This document shows positions 26,538-35,501 of a DNA stretch of 64,000 nucleotides, piece after piece. The DNA lies in NCBI RefSeq assembly GCF_051200825.1, contig NZ_CP195158.1, forward strand, positions 1,178,001 through 1,242,000, read 5' to 3'. The stretch is from Formosa sp030427735. Lineage in GTDB: Bacteria > Bacteroidota > Bacteroidia > Flavobacteriales > Flavobacteriaceae. Within the stretch, counting starts at the first letter, position 1; each line of letters starts with the position of its first letter. The notes under the pieces are model-generated. The model searched no databases. It was not told the origin of the DNA and worked only from the letters and a program-made list of their open reading frames with translations. The translations under genes and the position numbers were made by a program.

Positions 26538-28948
26538 AGGCGTTGGTTTTTGTTGGTATAGGCAGTGATGGCTTTTTCCATACAGCCGTAATTTTCATAT
26601 AAGGCCATGATGGCATCGTTCTCTGGGCCATCCGTCAGATATGCGGCGTACACTGAAGCCGGTACTTCCAAGCGGAACACATTGCTCTCACGTCCAATTT
26701 TAATGAACATTTCGGTGTATTTTAAAGGACCCGATAAATTGTTCTTAATTGACTTGAGTTGGTTCAGGTCGTGTTGTGATAGTTTTAAGCGCTGCTGAAG
26801 GTCATCATAGCCCTTTTCATTGTTCAAGCTATATATGATCTGTGTGTTCTCTAGAATGCTGGCCGAAGTTGCCGTATTGGGTAATTGGTTGATGGATTGT
26901 AGTATGATGCCAATAGCACCATTTTGCTTGCGAATGGCTTGATAATAGAACTCGACACTTTCTAAAACATTGTCGAATTTTAACTGTTTTGCAAATTCAT
27001 CAAAAAGTATGATGCCTCGTTCCGAACGGTTTTTCCAAATAGTACGCTGGATGGCCGATTTGATGAGCTTGAGCATCACCGAGAGTATTTCCTTATTGTT
27101 TTTCACTTCATCCAGTTCAAATACAATCAGGCGCTTATCCTCCAATTTATAGGTTTGGTCTTCGGTTACCTTAAACAGAAAACTGTACAGGCCATCTCCA
27201 ACGTATTCCGAGATAATATGGAGGAAATTAGTGATGTTGAAATAGTCCTCATGGATTTTTAGGTGTTTTAATAAATCTTTTTGTTGGCTTTCGATAAAGT
27301 GATAGAGGGATTCTAAAGAATGTTCCTGAGCCACGTTTTGATAGTAAAAGGCCAGTATTTTTTTGAGGGCAACGGTTTCTGCCTTATTAGGTGCAGCATT
27401 GGCGGCAAAGAGCTCGGAAAGGAAAATGGAAAGATCCTCCAATCGTTCAGGTCCCAAGTCACTGTCCTTGCTGATGTAGAAGGGATTGATACCGAGGTTG
27501 CGCCCGGTTTCATACCGTAAAATGGTGTGGTCGTTAGGGTAGAGCTTCGCAAATTTGGTGTAGGAACCCCCAAGATCAATGATAACCAAGCGTACTCCAG
27601 ATTCAAAATACTGTCTTAAAATATTATTGGCCAAAAAGGATTTGCCCTCACCTGTAGGAGCGAAAACAGCAAAGTTTCGAGCCTTGATGCGCTTCTTGGA
27701 CTCATCCCACACATCTTTGAAAACGGGTAGGTTATGGCAACGTTCATTAAATAGGATGCCTTGAGGATCTGATCGGTAGTTGCTGGTTTGAATTAAAAGA
27801 CAAAGGGCGTGTTTTAAATCGGTGACATAAAGGTCGGTGTTGGAAAAATTGGAGGCAAAACAACAATAGCTATTTAAAAGGTAATTTTTACGCGCTTCAC
27901 CTTTGGGGTAATAGGGAGTCATTTCCAATTCCTTAAATTCTGTTTTAATCTGTGTCCCCAATCGGTCCAAATCACTCAGGGATTTGTCCCAATACACGAC
28001 GTTTAGTTGTCCTCGAATGATGCGGGCTTGATCGTCGGCGTTGATCTGATGGAGGATTTCCTGAATTTTTTCTAAAATGACCTTATTCTGAGAACCAAAG
28101 TTGGCACTCTTTTGCAATTCCTCGACTTTCTTATCTAAATGTTTACGCCAGACTTGTCTATCATCCAGGTAGAACATTTGGTTGATCATATGGTTGCCAT
28201 GGAGTTGCAGGCCTATACCTTCTATGAACCCTTGATGAAAAGTGAACTCGTCAGAAGTAAATAGGGGATTTTGCTTACTGGTCTGCACAGCATCGTCAAA
28301 ACAAAGCTCACTGTTAATGGCCAATACATCAAAAAAATGGTCACCAATCTGCGCGTGGCCTTGATCCAAGATTAAATCCGTATCAACATGGCTATTATAA
28401 CCATTGAAAAAGTCGATTGTCAAGGTGTGGATCTCTGGAGCCTTTAACGGTATAAAGTTTAATTTTTTATGGGCGTTTAGACCAGCGACACTTTCTGAGA
28501 CCGTTTTAATGAACTGTTGCAGCTTATCATCCAGCTGTTTGACCTGGATGTTTGCTACAGTTTTAAACGGATTAATGAATTGGGACTGGCTCATGGTATT
28601 GAGTTTGGGTAAAATGAAAAACACATAACAGTCATGGGATAGATATTCGCGCCCTTTAAAATGGGCGTAAGTGGCTTGTTCTAAAAACGTGTCATGTTTT
28701 AGATTCTCGGCCTCATATACCCGTTTGCGATAGAGGTCCTGCTTATGGACGATAGTACCAGCAGGCAGGGTCTTGAGGGCTTGGAACCATGCACCATGTA
28801 ATTCTTCATAATCTTTTTCCGAAAGCGTGTAAATTTCAGGAAGCTCTAAACGATAGGCTAACAAGGCATTGCCGTTGTTGGCCAGGACCAAATGGTCTTG
28901 AATGTCTACTATGGGGTAAATGGAGAATAAATTTAGTTTAGAAGCCAT
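26534..28948 (-). CDS. traG: TraG family conjugation ATPase (VirB4-like)
   Basis: An 804-residue ATPase that powers the type IV secretion channel. Walker A is FAPTGEGKSFLANNIL near residue 435 and Walker B is RGIILFDEFAKQL near residue 650; the later motif IGIILQSINQLP is typical. The N-terminal half (SIYPIVDIQDHLVLANNGNA) is the family's VirB4 N-terminal domain. The start overlaps the traF end by 11 bases. The sequence looks intact, so the channel motor is likely functional. Confidence 0.92.
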   Translation of the reverse strand: MASKLNLFSIYPIVDIQDHLVLANNGNALLAYRLELPEIYTLSEKDYEELHGAWFQALKTLPAGTIVHKQDLYRKRVYEAENLKHDTFLEQATYAHFKGREYLSHDCYVFFILPKLNTMSQSQFINPFKTVANIQVKQLDDKLQQFIKTVSESVAGLNAHKKLNFIPLKAPEIHTLTIDFFNGYNSHVDTDLILDQGHAQIGDHFFDVLAINSELCFDDAVQTSKQNPLFTSDEFTFHQGFIEGIGLQLHGNHMINQMFYLDDRQVWRKHLDKKVEELQKSANFGSQNKVILEKIQEILHQINADDQARIIRGQLNVVYWDKSLSDLDRLGTQIKTEFKELEMTPYYPKGEARKNYLLNSYCCFASNFSNTDLYVTDLKHALCLLIQTSNYRSDPQGILFNERCHNLPVFKDVWDESKKRIKARNFAVFAPTGEGKSFLANNILRQYFESGVRLVIIDLGGSYTKFAKLYPNDHTILRYETGRNLGINPFYISKDSDLGPERLEDLSIFLSELFAANAAPNKAETVALKKILAFYYQNVAQEHSLESLYHFIESQQKDLLKHLKIHEDYFNITNFLHIISEYVGDGLYSFLFKVTEDQTYKLEDKRLIVFELDEVKNNKEILSVMLKLIKSAIQRTIWKNRSERGIILFDEFAKQLKFDNVLESVEFYYQAIRKQNGAIGIILQSINQLPNTATSASILENTQIIYSLNNEKGYDDLQQRLKLSQHDLNQLKSIKNNLSGPLKYTEMFIKIGRESNVFRLEVPASVYAAYLTDGPENDAIMALYENYGCMEKAITAYTNKNQRL

Positions 28949-29216
28949 GGCCTATAGATGGTTTTTTGTTAGAAATGAGTTTTGGAAATGACCGTTTATA
29001 AGTAAGGGCGGCGGGGCGGTTAGACAACCTCAGTAAACAGATATAAAGACTAACATTACAAAGCAGACACCCCAAGATCAACAAAGCGCCAAAAGAAAAG
29101 ATTATGATCAAAAGGGAGGCGAGTATCGCCATCATCATCAAGGCAAAAAAAGGTAATGGTAGCCCATAGATCAATGCCTGCTTTCTAATGTTTCTGTAGA
29201 TGGTAAAGCGTTTCAT
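28938..29216 (-). CDS. traF: TraF/DUF4133 family protein (VirB3-like)
   Basis: A 92-residue membrane protein with two close hydrophobic segments at about 20-60 (IYGLPLPFFALMMMAILASL, then LIIIFSFGALLILGCLL), the layout of DUF4133. VirB3-like proteins anchor the VirB4 ATPase. It shares one base with traE and overlaps the TraG ATPase gene, so the three are translationally coupled. Confidence 0.85.
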   Translation of the reverse strand: MKRFTIYRNIRKQALIYGLPLPFFALMMMAILASLLIIIFSFGALLILGCLLCNVSLYICLLRLSNRPAALTYKRSFPKLISNKKPSIGHGF

Positions 29217-29503
29217 TACACTACGATACCTATAAGGTAAGTGAAGATTCCAACTACAGCACCTGCTATTAATACAAATACGAGTACCCGGGTGATGCCC
29301 TTTTTTAAATCGGCATTTTCACCAAAGAAATGCCCAGCATTAAATAAAAAACCAACAAGGAAAATCACCCCGAGAATGATGGGGAAAATAGACCTAATGG
29401 TGTTGGAAATATCGTTAACAGAGTCTTCTATGCCTCCTATTTGGGCAAAGGCAGGCATAGATGTAAAAATCAAAGCCAAAAATACGTACACAGATGTTTT
29501 CAT
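29216..29503 (-). CDS. traE: TraE/DUF4134 family protein
   Basis: A 95-residue protein with a signal peptide (ends MPAFAQ, about residue 21) and two membrane segments (IFPIILGVIFLVGFLFNAGH and VLVFVLIAGAVVGIFTYLIG), matching DUF4134. It resembles VirB2-type pilins in layout and is the first gene of the tra operon in this window. The promoter must lie in 29504-29676, the divergent region shared with the amidase. Confidence 0.88.
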   Translation of the reverse strand: MKTSVYVFLALIFTSMPAFAQIGGIEDSVNDISNTIRSIFPIILGVIFLVGFLFNAGHFFGENADLKKGITRVLVFVLIAGAVVGIFTYLIGIVV

Positions 29504-29595
29504 AATGATTAGGTTTAGGCCGTTAAGGCGGTTGTTATTCTGATCATTTATGAATGTATTTTGAACCTCCTCTTTTTATGGGAAATGCAAAAATA

Positions 29596-29615
29596 TTAAC
29601 GTTCTAAAGCGTTAA
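29596..29615. promoter_or_regulatory. Dyad in the traE/amidase divergent region
   Basis: Arms TTAACG (29596-29601) and CGTTAA (29610-29615) with an eight-base spacer make a 20-bp dyad. It lies in the middle of the only non-coding gap between the minus-strand tra operon and the plus-strand amidase. An operator for an element regulator would be well placed here, but the site is only inferred. Confidence 0.35.
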
Positions 29616-29676
29616 AATTTAAATACTTAACATGTGAATTTGGAATTGGTTGCATTTTGTGCAATAAAAAAACAAG

Positions 29677-30330
29677 ATGAAAGCGATCAATCAGTATTTG
29701 AATTTAGCGGTATTCCTTTCGGTTTTAGGACTCTGTAATGGGTATAGTCAACAGCTCATAGATCAAAAATTTGTAGTGCTATTGGATCCAGGGCATGGGG
29801 GATCGGATTCTGGAGCCTGCTCCTTGACAGGAACAATGGAAAAGGACATCGTACTGCAAGTTGTCAACCAAATGCTTAATATCCAGCGTGACTACCCGTC
29901 ATCGTCCTTGGAATTATTAACTACCCGACAAGAGGATACCTTGTTGAAACTAGGCGTTCGTAGCCAAATGGCTATCGACCAGAACGTGGACTTTTTTATG
30001 TCAATTCATTGTAATTATGCGGCTAGTAAAAACGCTCAGGGCATTGAAGTCTTTACGTATTGGAGTCCATCGAAAGTTGGCAAGATATCAATTTTATATG
30101 CCTTTGGTTTGGTACAGGGCATGTCCCGCCACTTGGATTGGCCAAGTAGAGGTGTAAAGTTTGCGAATTTTAAGGTGCTTCGTGATCTTGATAAAACCGT
30201 GCCAAGCGTATTAGTGGAATTGGGATTTTTATCCCATCCCGAAGAGGGTATCCTATTAGCTAAACCTGAAACTATTCGTGATATTGCTCAAGGCTTATAT
30301 TATATGTTAAACCAATACTCAAAATTATGA
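29677..30330 (+). CDS. N-acetylmuramoyl-L-alanine amidase
   Basis: A 217-residue exported zinc amidase of the Amidase_3 type. A signal peptide ends near CNGYSQ. The first zinc motif is LLDPGHGGSDSGA at about 36-47; a Glu ligand follows in TMEKDIVL, a His in MSIHCNY (about 110), and the catalytic Glu in LVELGFLSHPEE (about 177). It cuts the peptide from murein. Within a conjugative element it would open the wall for channel assembly. It is encoded opposite to the tra operon and is probably controlled from the same gap. Confidence 0.9.
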   Translation: MKAINQYLNLAVFLSVLGLCNGYSQQLIDQKFVVLLDPGHGGSDSGACSLTGTMEKDIVLQVVNQMLNIQRDYPSSSLELLTTRQEDTLLKLGVRSQMAIDQNVDFFMSIHCNYAASKNAQGIEVFTYWSPSKVGKISILYAFGLVQGMSRHLDWPSRGVKFANFKVLRDLDKTVPSVLVELGFLSHPEEGILLAKPETIRDIAQGLYYMLNQYSKL

Positions 30331-30410
30331 ATACGTTTTATCATGCTTTACTGACCTGGTGCAACGAGCTGTTGAAGGCTTTAGGTGCCTGGCTACGATC
30401 GTTCAGGTAA
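30327..30410 (+). CDS. Tiny ORF coupled to the amidase
   Basis: A 27-codon ORF whose ATG overlaps the amidase stop codon in an ATGA. It reads MNTFYHALLTWCNELLKALG and ends AWLRSFR. It is mostly hydrophobic and amphipathic with a basic end, like a small membrane peptide. It overlaps the 3' end of the convergent Imm63-like gene by 18 bases. The coupling makes translation plausible, but a short chance ORF cannot be excluded. Confidence 0.3.
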   Translation: MNTFYHALLTWCNELLKALGAWLRSFR

Positions 30411-30944
30411 GGTTGTAGTAGATCGATACCTTAATGTTTTTGGAGACTTCTTAGGATATTTTTTAGCCACCAGATTCCGAATTTCCAATTCGGTATATCC
30501 TTGTTCCTTTAATTGATCGGTATAATCCATTCTTAAAAACATAAAATCATCAAAAGGGTGCTGCTCGATGTGATATTGATGTTCCAAATGTATACGTTGT
30601 CCCCATTTAGGGTCGATAAGGCTAAGTAAAACCTCCTGTTTGGAATAAATCATGCGTTTGCAATCCTGATTTCTATTTCGGTGCTTTAACTCATAAGCAG
30701 TAGCCATATAGTAGGTAATGGAGGAAAATATCCAATACAGGATTTCATTTTCCTCGGTGGTAGTTTTTCGTTTTAACTCTTGTCCACGTTCTGAAACCAC
30801 AAAATGAAACTGGCCAGTCGTATCATATTCTATATGTGGTAATGCATCACCTCTTGGGATGTGGTAAGTGGGTAGCAAATGTGTCGGGGCATCTATTTTA
30901 AAAGCTAGACGTTCCACTCTGGTTTTTAGTTTGATTAATTGCAT
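30393..30944 (-). CDS. Imm63-like immunity family protein
   Basis: A 183-residue cytosolic protein. The pattern FHFVVSERGQELKRKTT, then ENEILYWIFSSITYYMATAYE, then NRNQDCKRMIYSKQEVLLSL agrees with what I recall of immunity protein family Imm63, which protects against polymorphic toxins. No toxin gene is visible beside it. On a conjugative element it may protect the host from toxins of neighbours, or it may have been co-opted. The basic tail (KKYPKKSPKTLRYR) is unusual. It stands alone, 170 bp from the next minus-strand gene. Confidence 0.55.
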   Translation of the reverse strand: MQLIKLKTRVERLAFKIDAPTHLLPTYHIPRGDALPHIEYDTTGQFHFVVSERGQELKRKTTTEENEILYWIFSSITYYMATAYELKHRNRNQDCKRMIYSKQEVLLSLIDPKWGQRIHLEHQYHIEQHPFDDFMFLRMDYTDQLKEQGYTELEIRNLVAKKYPKKSPKTLRYRSTTTLPERS

Positions 30945-31116
30945 GTGGTTAACAGATATTCATAGAGGTACAGCTGCTTCTGTTTTGTGGAAACACATTA
31001 AGAAGGAGTGTCTTACTATGTTGATAATTTGGTTGTTAGCGTTTTGATGATGCCAATATCGGATGAAATTTTTTAATTAAAAATTTTTAATTGTCCATTA
31101 AAAGTGTAATACCAGG

Positions 31117-32214
31117 CTAGTGAAATTTTAGTTTGCCCCAGACCAAAGGATGGGAACTTGCCGCTTGTGTGCTATTTTTGATGCTCTTGTAATGGTGGAA
31201 TTGTGGGCGGTGTTTTGGCCACATCCCTTTTCTGTTCAGGCCACTATCTACCAGGACCTCAAAGAGCCTTGGGGATAACAACATATAATCCGTTTGCTTA
31301 ATGTTGACCCCTTTGCGATAGGCTCCCAAACGATGGTATTTTTCATCGACACCTTGATCTAAAATGACCTCGAAGGAGAGGTGGCGGGTAATATCTTTTA
31401 GTGAGGTTTTTTGAATTAGAGGCGCTACGGAATAGCAATAGGAGGGGGCACCCAAGGAACCAGCAATGACGATATGTTGATTGCCTTCGGCTATTAAGGC
31501 TTCATAACGTTTGGCTAAATACAAAGAGAAAAAGGCCCGCTTTTCATCCAATACGTCATTTTCATTAGTAGTTTTTTTAAAGTTAATAGCCAAGAGATGC
31601 AATACGCTAGTGTCGGGCATTAAAATTTTAAATTCAATTAAAGGATTTTGGTAATGGGTTTTGATGTGCAACAGTTCATACCCTTCTCGTAGTAAAAGTG
31701 CAGTTTCCAAACCGTGGTCGATATTGTTTTGAATGATCTGAATGTCCTTGTAAGGGGCGCATTGGAATTTTGGGAGCAGTTCTTTATTGAACTGTTCTAG
31801 AGAGATTCTATCCTCAACTTCTTGTAATACAAGAATGTCTGGGTTTATTTCCGATATGACCCTAGCTTTGTTGGAGGTGGCAACAACAGGGATCGCCTGG
31901 GTCTGAAGCTGCAACCAGCCATTCCAATTGTTGATCAAGGTGGCCTTTATCCTTTCGGAGTAATCGCAGCCCTTAAAAAATAAAATCCCATCTTTATTAC
32001 TTAATAGGGCATAGGGTTTATTTGTAATGTTTTCAAACCCTAATAGATAGGCTAGTTCTCGAATACGTGCGATAGCTCCTACCGTTTTAGGTGTTTTAAT
32101 CATTAATTCGTCCATTTCCTGAATCCATTGTTTGCGACTGGAATCTAAGGCGCTTTCCATAAGTTTACGGTCTCTGTGGAATAGATTTTCAATATTAAAT
32201 GTTGCTAGTTTCAT
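31117..32214 (-). CDS. Endonuclease/exonuclease/phosphatase-fold protein, active site apparently altered
   Basis: A 365-residue protein with the layout of this hydrolase fold: ATFNIENLF at the start and the metal-binding Glu in LVLQEVEDR near residue 137. The usual GDFND motif is replaced by GSLGAPS around residue 247, and the final SDH motif reads SSHPLVWGKLKF near the end. Two key Asp residues and the Asn therefore seem to be missing. It may bind nucleic acid or another partner without cutting. It is encoded 11 bp downstream of the ATPase gene 32226-32882. Confidence 0.7.
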   Translation of the reverse strand: MKLATFNIENLFHRDRKLMESALDSSRKQWIQEMDELMIKTPKTVGAIARIRELAYLLGFENITNKPYALLSNKDGILFFKGCDYSERIKATLINNWNGWLQLQTQAIPVVATSNKARVISEINPDILVLQEVEDRISLEQFNKELLPKFQCAPYKDIQIIQNNIDHGLETALLLREGYELLHIKTHYQNPLIEFKILMPDTSVLHLLAINFKKTTNENDVLDEKRAFFSLYLAKRYEALIAEGNQHIVIAGSLGAPSYCYSVAPLIQKTSLKDITRHLSFEVILDQGVDEKYHRLGAYRKGVNIKQTDYMLLSPRLFEVLVDSGLNRKGMWPKHRPQFHHYKSIKNSTQAASSHPLVWGKLKFH

Positions 32215-32225
32215 AGGTTTCTGGT

Positions 32226-32882
32226 TTAAGTGTATTTGTTTTTGCTATGTGTTGAAAAGGTCATTAAATTGAATAGTTGCCGCATCATGGAACGGACTCT
32301 AGTGCCATAATTCGATTCAATTTCCAAGGCATTGAGTTGGGTAGTACCATAGGTTTTAATGCCTGTTTTTAAAAATAGATCGTGACGGGAATAGATGATT
32401 TCGCGCATGACGTTACAATTGTTACTGTAAAACTTACCCTGTGGTTCAAGACCTAAGCCCAAAAAGCAGTAGGCATATCTGTTGCCATAGGCCTCGATGG
32501 CCTTTGTGCCTGTTTGATTGAATTGAAACACGATGTTTCTGGAATGTACCACTTTGTAGAGTTTAGGTTTTAGGATAACATGCCGCAGTAGTTTCATTAA
32601 ACTTGCCTTACCACATCCCTCGGGGCCTGATAATAAAATGCCCTTTTTTAAATCGATATTATGCGCATGGCAAAATTCTTGGTCTTGGATATAGTAACAG
32701 CAAAGTTTTAGAATGATTTCGCGATCGGTCTCGTGCAATTTAAAACGCTTGCCAAACAGTAATTGACCTTTGTGTTGCAAATAGATCCAGACCTGGTCGA
32801 AGTTATAATGGATGGTGTTTCCTTGGACCTGCCCGAGCGTAAATACGTGATGGCCTTCTGTGATATTATAGGGGGTGCTCAT
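32226..32882 (-). CDS. P-loop ATPase of the element
   Basis: A 218-residue protein with a Walker A motif GPEGCGKASLMK near residue 90-100, resembling DnaC/IstB-type loader ATPases. A clear Walker B aspartate is not seen; the expected strand reads YAYCFLGLG. It overlaps the upstream replication-initiator-like gene by 17 bases, so both are probably made together. A role in loading proteins at the element's replication origin is possible. The family is not firmly identified. Confidence 0.55.
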   Translation of the reverse strand: MSTPYNITEGHHVFTLGQVQGNTIHYNFDQVWIYLQHKGQLLFGKRFKLHETDREIILKLCCYYIQDQEFCHAHNIDLKKGILLSGPEGCGKASLMKLLRHVILKPKLYKVVHSRNIVFQFNQTGTKAIEAYGNRYAYCFLGLGLEPQGKFYSNNCNVMREIIYSRHDLFLKTGIKTYGTTQLNALEIESNYGTRVRSMMRQLFNLMTFSTHSKNKYT

Positions 32883-33489
32883 AGTTTTTTAATGTTGTTT
32901 TTGTTGGTAACTGTACAGTTGTGGTGTTTGGACTGATTGTTTTCAGCATCCATTGCCTTGCAAGTGCCTGCCAATCGTTTATCACAGATTCAACTGGAAT
33001 GTTCCAGCCTTTGTTTTCATTGTACTCATAATATTTTTTTGCTTCCTGAACTGGCCAACCTTTGGAACTGAAAAATTCTAAAACTTCCTTTAGTTCTGTA
33101 GGTTTATTTATGTTTTTATTATGTTTAATAGTGTTTAGTATAGGTGCTACTGCTAGTGGCCTACTGGTCTCCCTGTGGTTTCCAACTTGTTTCTTAGTTG
33201 GGTCAAAAAGATACATCTTGACTCTGCTGCCCTTATAGGGGTTATGGGAAGGGAAATATTGAATGTATTGCCAATCGTGAAGATTTTTTAGACAGCGATA
33301 GTACGTTTTGGAAGCGCCTAATTTGGCCATGGCCATAATCTCTGCCCTAGCAAAGAAAAAAGGGTTTTTAAAGTTTGCGTAGTTCCAAAATTGAAACAAG
33401 GCCATATATAGACTTATATGCGATGCATTTAATCTGGAATCTTTTTGAAAGATTTTAAAAACTTCATTGAGGTGTTTGATGTAATTCAT
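32866..33489 (-). CDS. Replication-initiator-like winged-helix protein
   Basis: A 207-residue protein. Residues 1-90 form a winged helix of the type found in Bacteroidota element replication proteins (LNASHISLYMALFQFWNYAN, then AKLGASKTYYRCLKNLHDWQ). The C-terminal part (EVLEFFSSKGWPVQEAKKYY, then NEN and KGWNIPVESVINDWQALAR) resembles the DnaD-like end of such proteins. It lies between the excisionase-like gene and the ATPase gene in one operon. It may start rolling-circle or theta copying of the excised element. Confidence 0.55.
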   Translation of the reverse strand: MNYIKHLNEVFKIFQKDSRLNASHISLYMALFQFWNYANFKNPFFFARAEIMAMAKLGASKTYYRCLKNLHDWQYIQYFPSHNPYKGSRVKMYLFDPTKKQVGNHRETSRPLAVAPILNTIKHNKNINKPTELKEVLEFFSSKGWPVQEAKKYYEYNENKGWNIPVESVINDWQALARQWMLKTISPNTTTVQLPTKTTLKNYEHPL

Positions 33490-33491
33490 AA

Positions 33492-33776
33492 CTAAGATAT
33501 TTGGTGCTCATCAATTCGGTTTTCATTAATTATACGTTGGATATCCTCAGCTTGATAGAAAATAAGACCTCCGACTTTGGAATATGGGAATGTTCCATTG
33601 ATCCTTAAGTTTTGGAGGGCGCCAGAACTTATGTTTAATTGTTTCATAAGATCCGAGGAGCGCAATTGTTTTTTTAATTGTATCCGATCATGTTCTATAA
33701 ATAGTTGTTTGATGGATGCTAAGAGTTCCAGTTTAAATGCTTCCAAGTCTTCTACAGTAAGTATTGTCGCTCCCAT
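33492..33776 (-). CDS. Helix-turn-helix excisionase-like protein
   Basis: A 94-residue protein with a MerR/excisionase-type helix-turn-helix (LRSSDLMKQLNISSGALQNL, then RINGTFPYSKVGGLIFYQAE). Such small proteins bend DNA for excision or start transcription in CTnDOT-like elements. It stands two bases upstream of the replication-initiator-like gene and heads that operon. Its promoter would lie in 33777-34000. Confidence 0.75.
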   Translation of the reverse strand: MGATILTVEDLEAFKLELLASIKQLFIEHDRIQLKKQLRSSDLMKQLNISSGALQNLRINGTFPYSKVGGLIFYQAEDIQRIINENRIDEHQIS

Positions 33777-33995
33777 AGTGTTTGATTTTTAAGGTTAAAA
33801 AAAAATGAGATCCAAAGAAGTTTGGATTTATGGGCAAAGTTGAAGAAAGGTGTTGGTTAAAAATCAATAGTTGTTCCCTAGTTGGGAGAAATTTTTTTTA
33901 ATCTCTTGGAGATCATTTGAACGCTGTTCATTATGATAAATTTGATTTTTAGACCTATTCGGTAACGTCCATAAAACTCAAAACAAATCATATTG

Positions 33996-34022
33996 TAAAA
34001 CCCCAAGTTGGGATAACTTGGG
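33996..34022 (-). terminator. Intrinsic terminator after rteC
   Basis: Perfect eight-base arms CCCAAGTT (34002-34009) and AACTTGGG (34015-34022) enclose five bases. On the minus strand the hairpin is followed by GTTTTAC. It begins two bases beyond the rteC stop codon. Confidence 0.7.
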
Positions 34023-34024
34023 AT

Positions 34025-34861
34025 TTATTGGTCGGACTCGATTAATTTGGCTTTGAGACTTTCTGTAAGTCGATTAAGAAATTTGGTGTTACTGGATTTG
34101 CGCGCTCTGATTTCAATAAAAGTGTGGTAATAATTTCCAAGTTCGATGTTAAAATACTTTTCGAAAAAGGAGGCGATTTCCTTAATGTCAGCAGTGCCAC
34201 TATTAATCACTCGGCTGCAATTCAGAGCATAGATTAGTTCAATAAGTTCGGTTTTACTTCCTGTCCAATGTAAAAAGGTTGATGAGTCATCATCCGAATC
34301 TGTAGTAAATTTTAGGTTTTCGAGTTTTTTAATTTCCTTCTGTAGATAGTGAATAAGTAGGTCAAAAGCTAAAATGCGAGCCACGGCATTGTCTTGACAG
34401 GTCGAAAATTTATCATCGATTAGGACAGCATAGGATTCCGATGGAATTCTGAGGTCTAATCTGCCGCGCATAAAATATAAATCATCCAATACGGTGGCGC
34501 CACGACGGAAATAACGATAGAATTCGTGATTGTCATGAAAGTAGGCCTGTAACCTGTGAATATTTTGATTTAAGTATTTGATTTGAAATTTAGAACTGCC
34601 TCTAGGACGCTTACTTTCAATGCGGTAAAGTTTAACATAATAAATCAATCTGCTATATACCTTGGGTTTAATATGTTTAAAAAAGAAGATTTCCTCTTTA
34701 GCTGTGGCAAAACCTTTCTTAATTACATTAGACCTTAATTGTTTCATAAGCTGTTCAGTGTATGAAATGCCTTGTTCAGATTTCTGTAAAATATCCAATG
34801 GCCGACTTTCAATGGCCGCCAATTGGGTGTCCAAATTGGTAACGATTTTAGTGTAGTTCAT
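34025..34861 (-). CDS. rteC: RteC-like regulator of element transfer
   Basis: A 278-residue protein of the RteC family. In CTnDOT, RteC activates the excision operon after tetracycline induction through RteAB. Family stretches seen here are GFATAKEEIFFFKHIKPKVY near residue 50-70, YYVKLYRIESKRPRGSSK, and the C-terminal FLHWTGSKTELIELIYALN, which carries the DNA-binding helices. RteA and RteB are not in the window, so a different signal may drive it. A terminator follows directly. Confidence 0.88.
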   Translation of the reverse strand: MNYTKIVTNLDTQLAAIESRPLDILQKSEQGISYTEQLMKQLRSNVIKKGFATAKEEIFFFKHIKPKVYSRLIYYVKLYRIESKRPRGSSKFQIKYLNQNIHRLQAYFHDNHEFYRYFRRGATVLDDLYFMRGRLDLRIPSESYAVLIDDKFSTCQDNAVARILAFDLLIHYLQKEIKKLENLKFTTDSDDDSSTFLHWTGSKTELIELIYALNCSRVINSGTADIKEIASFFEKYFNIELGNYYHTFIEIRARKSSNTKFLNRLTESLKAKLIESDQ

Positions 34862-35073
34862 AGGGATGAAATTTAGTTGTTCAGTTTAGTCCATAAAATT
34901 TACTGTGATTTGATATAAATTGAAATATTTAACATTTTTTAAATCCCTCTCAGATAAATTATAATCCGTTTTAGATAATTAATAGCTTGTGTTTCAGTGA
35001 TTTGTTTTTGTTTTTGGTGCGCGTCTGTTGATTATTTTGTAAGTTTAATAAAGGACCAGTTTTTTCATTTGCT

Positions 35074-35460
35074 ATGATAAAGTATTACGAGAATGAATAT
35101 GCCAGTTACCGGTTTAGTAATGGCATATTAAAAGTGACGTACCACGAAGGGGTTACCGTAAAATACGGCACGGCGGTAAAGGTTGTACGGGATAGGTTAC
35201 AATTACAGGAGGGACAATGGCTGGCTGTACTGTGCGATATCCGTGGGATTAAGGAAATTGATAAACCTGCTAGAGCTTATTTGGCGGTTGAAGGCTCATC
35301 ATTGATACATGCTGTAGCGTTTCTAATAGACACTCCTGTTTCTAAAATGATGACCAAATTCTATGTCAGGACTAGCAAGCCCTTAGTACCTTCCCAAGTG
35401 TTTGATGATGAACAGGACGCTTTATTGTTCTTGAACAAATTTAAAGATAGCGCTTTTTAA
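35074..35460 (+). CDS. Small SpoIIAA-like protein
   Basis: A 128-residue soluble protein. The order of strands and helices (NGILKVTYHEGVTVKYGTAV, then WLAVLCDIRGIKEIDKPARA, then AVAFLIDTPVSKMMTKFY) resembles the STAS/SpoIIAA-like domain of DUF7793-type proteins in flavobacteria. These may act in regulatory switches. The next gene, 42 bases downstream in the same direction, is a PAS/AraC regulator, so the two may work together. Confidence 0.55.
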   Translation: MIKYYENEYASYRFSNGILKVTYHEGVTVKYGTAVKVVRDRLQLQEGQWLAVLCDIRGIKEIDKPARAYLAVEGSSLIHAVAFLIDTPVSKMMTKFYVRTSKPLVPSQVFDDEQDALLFLNKFKDSAF

Positions 35461-35501
35461 GCTATGGCTTAAAAGGTTAATTCAGTTCAAAAAGAAACAA
35501 T

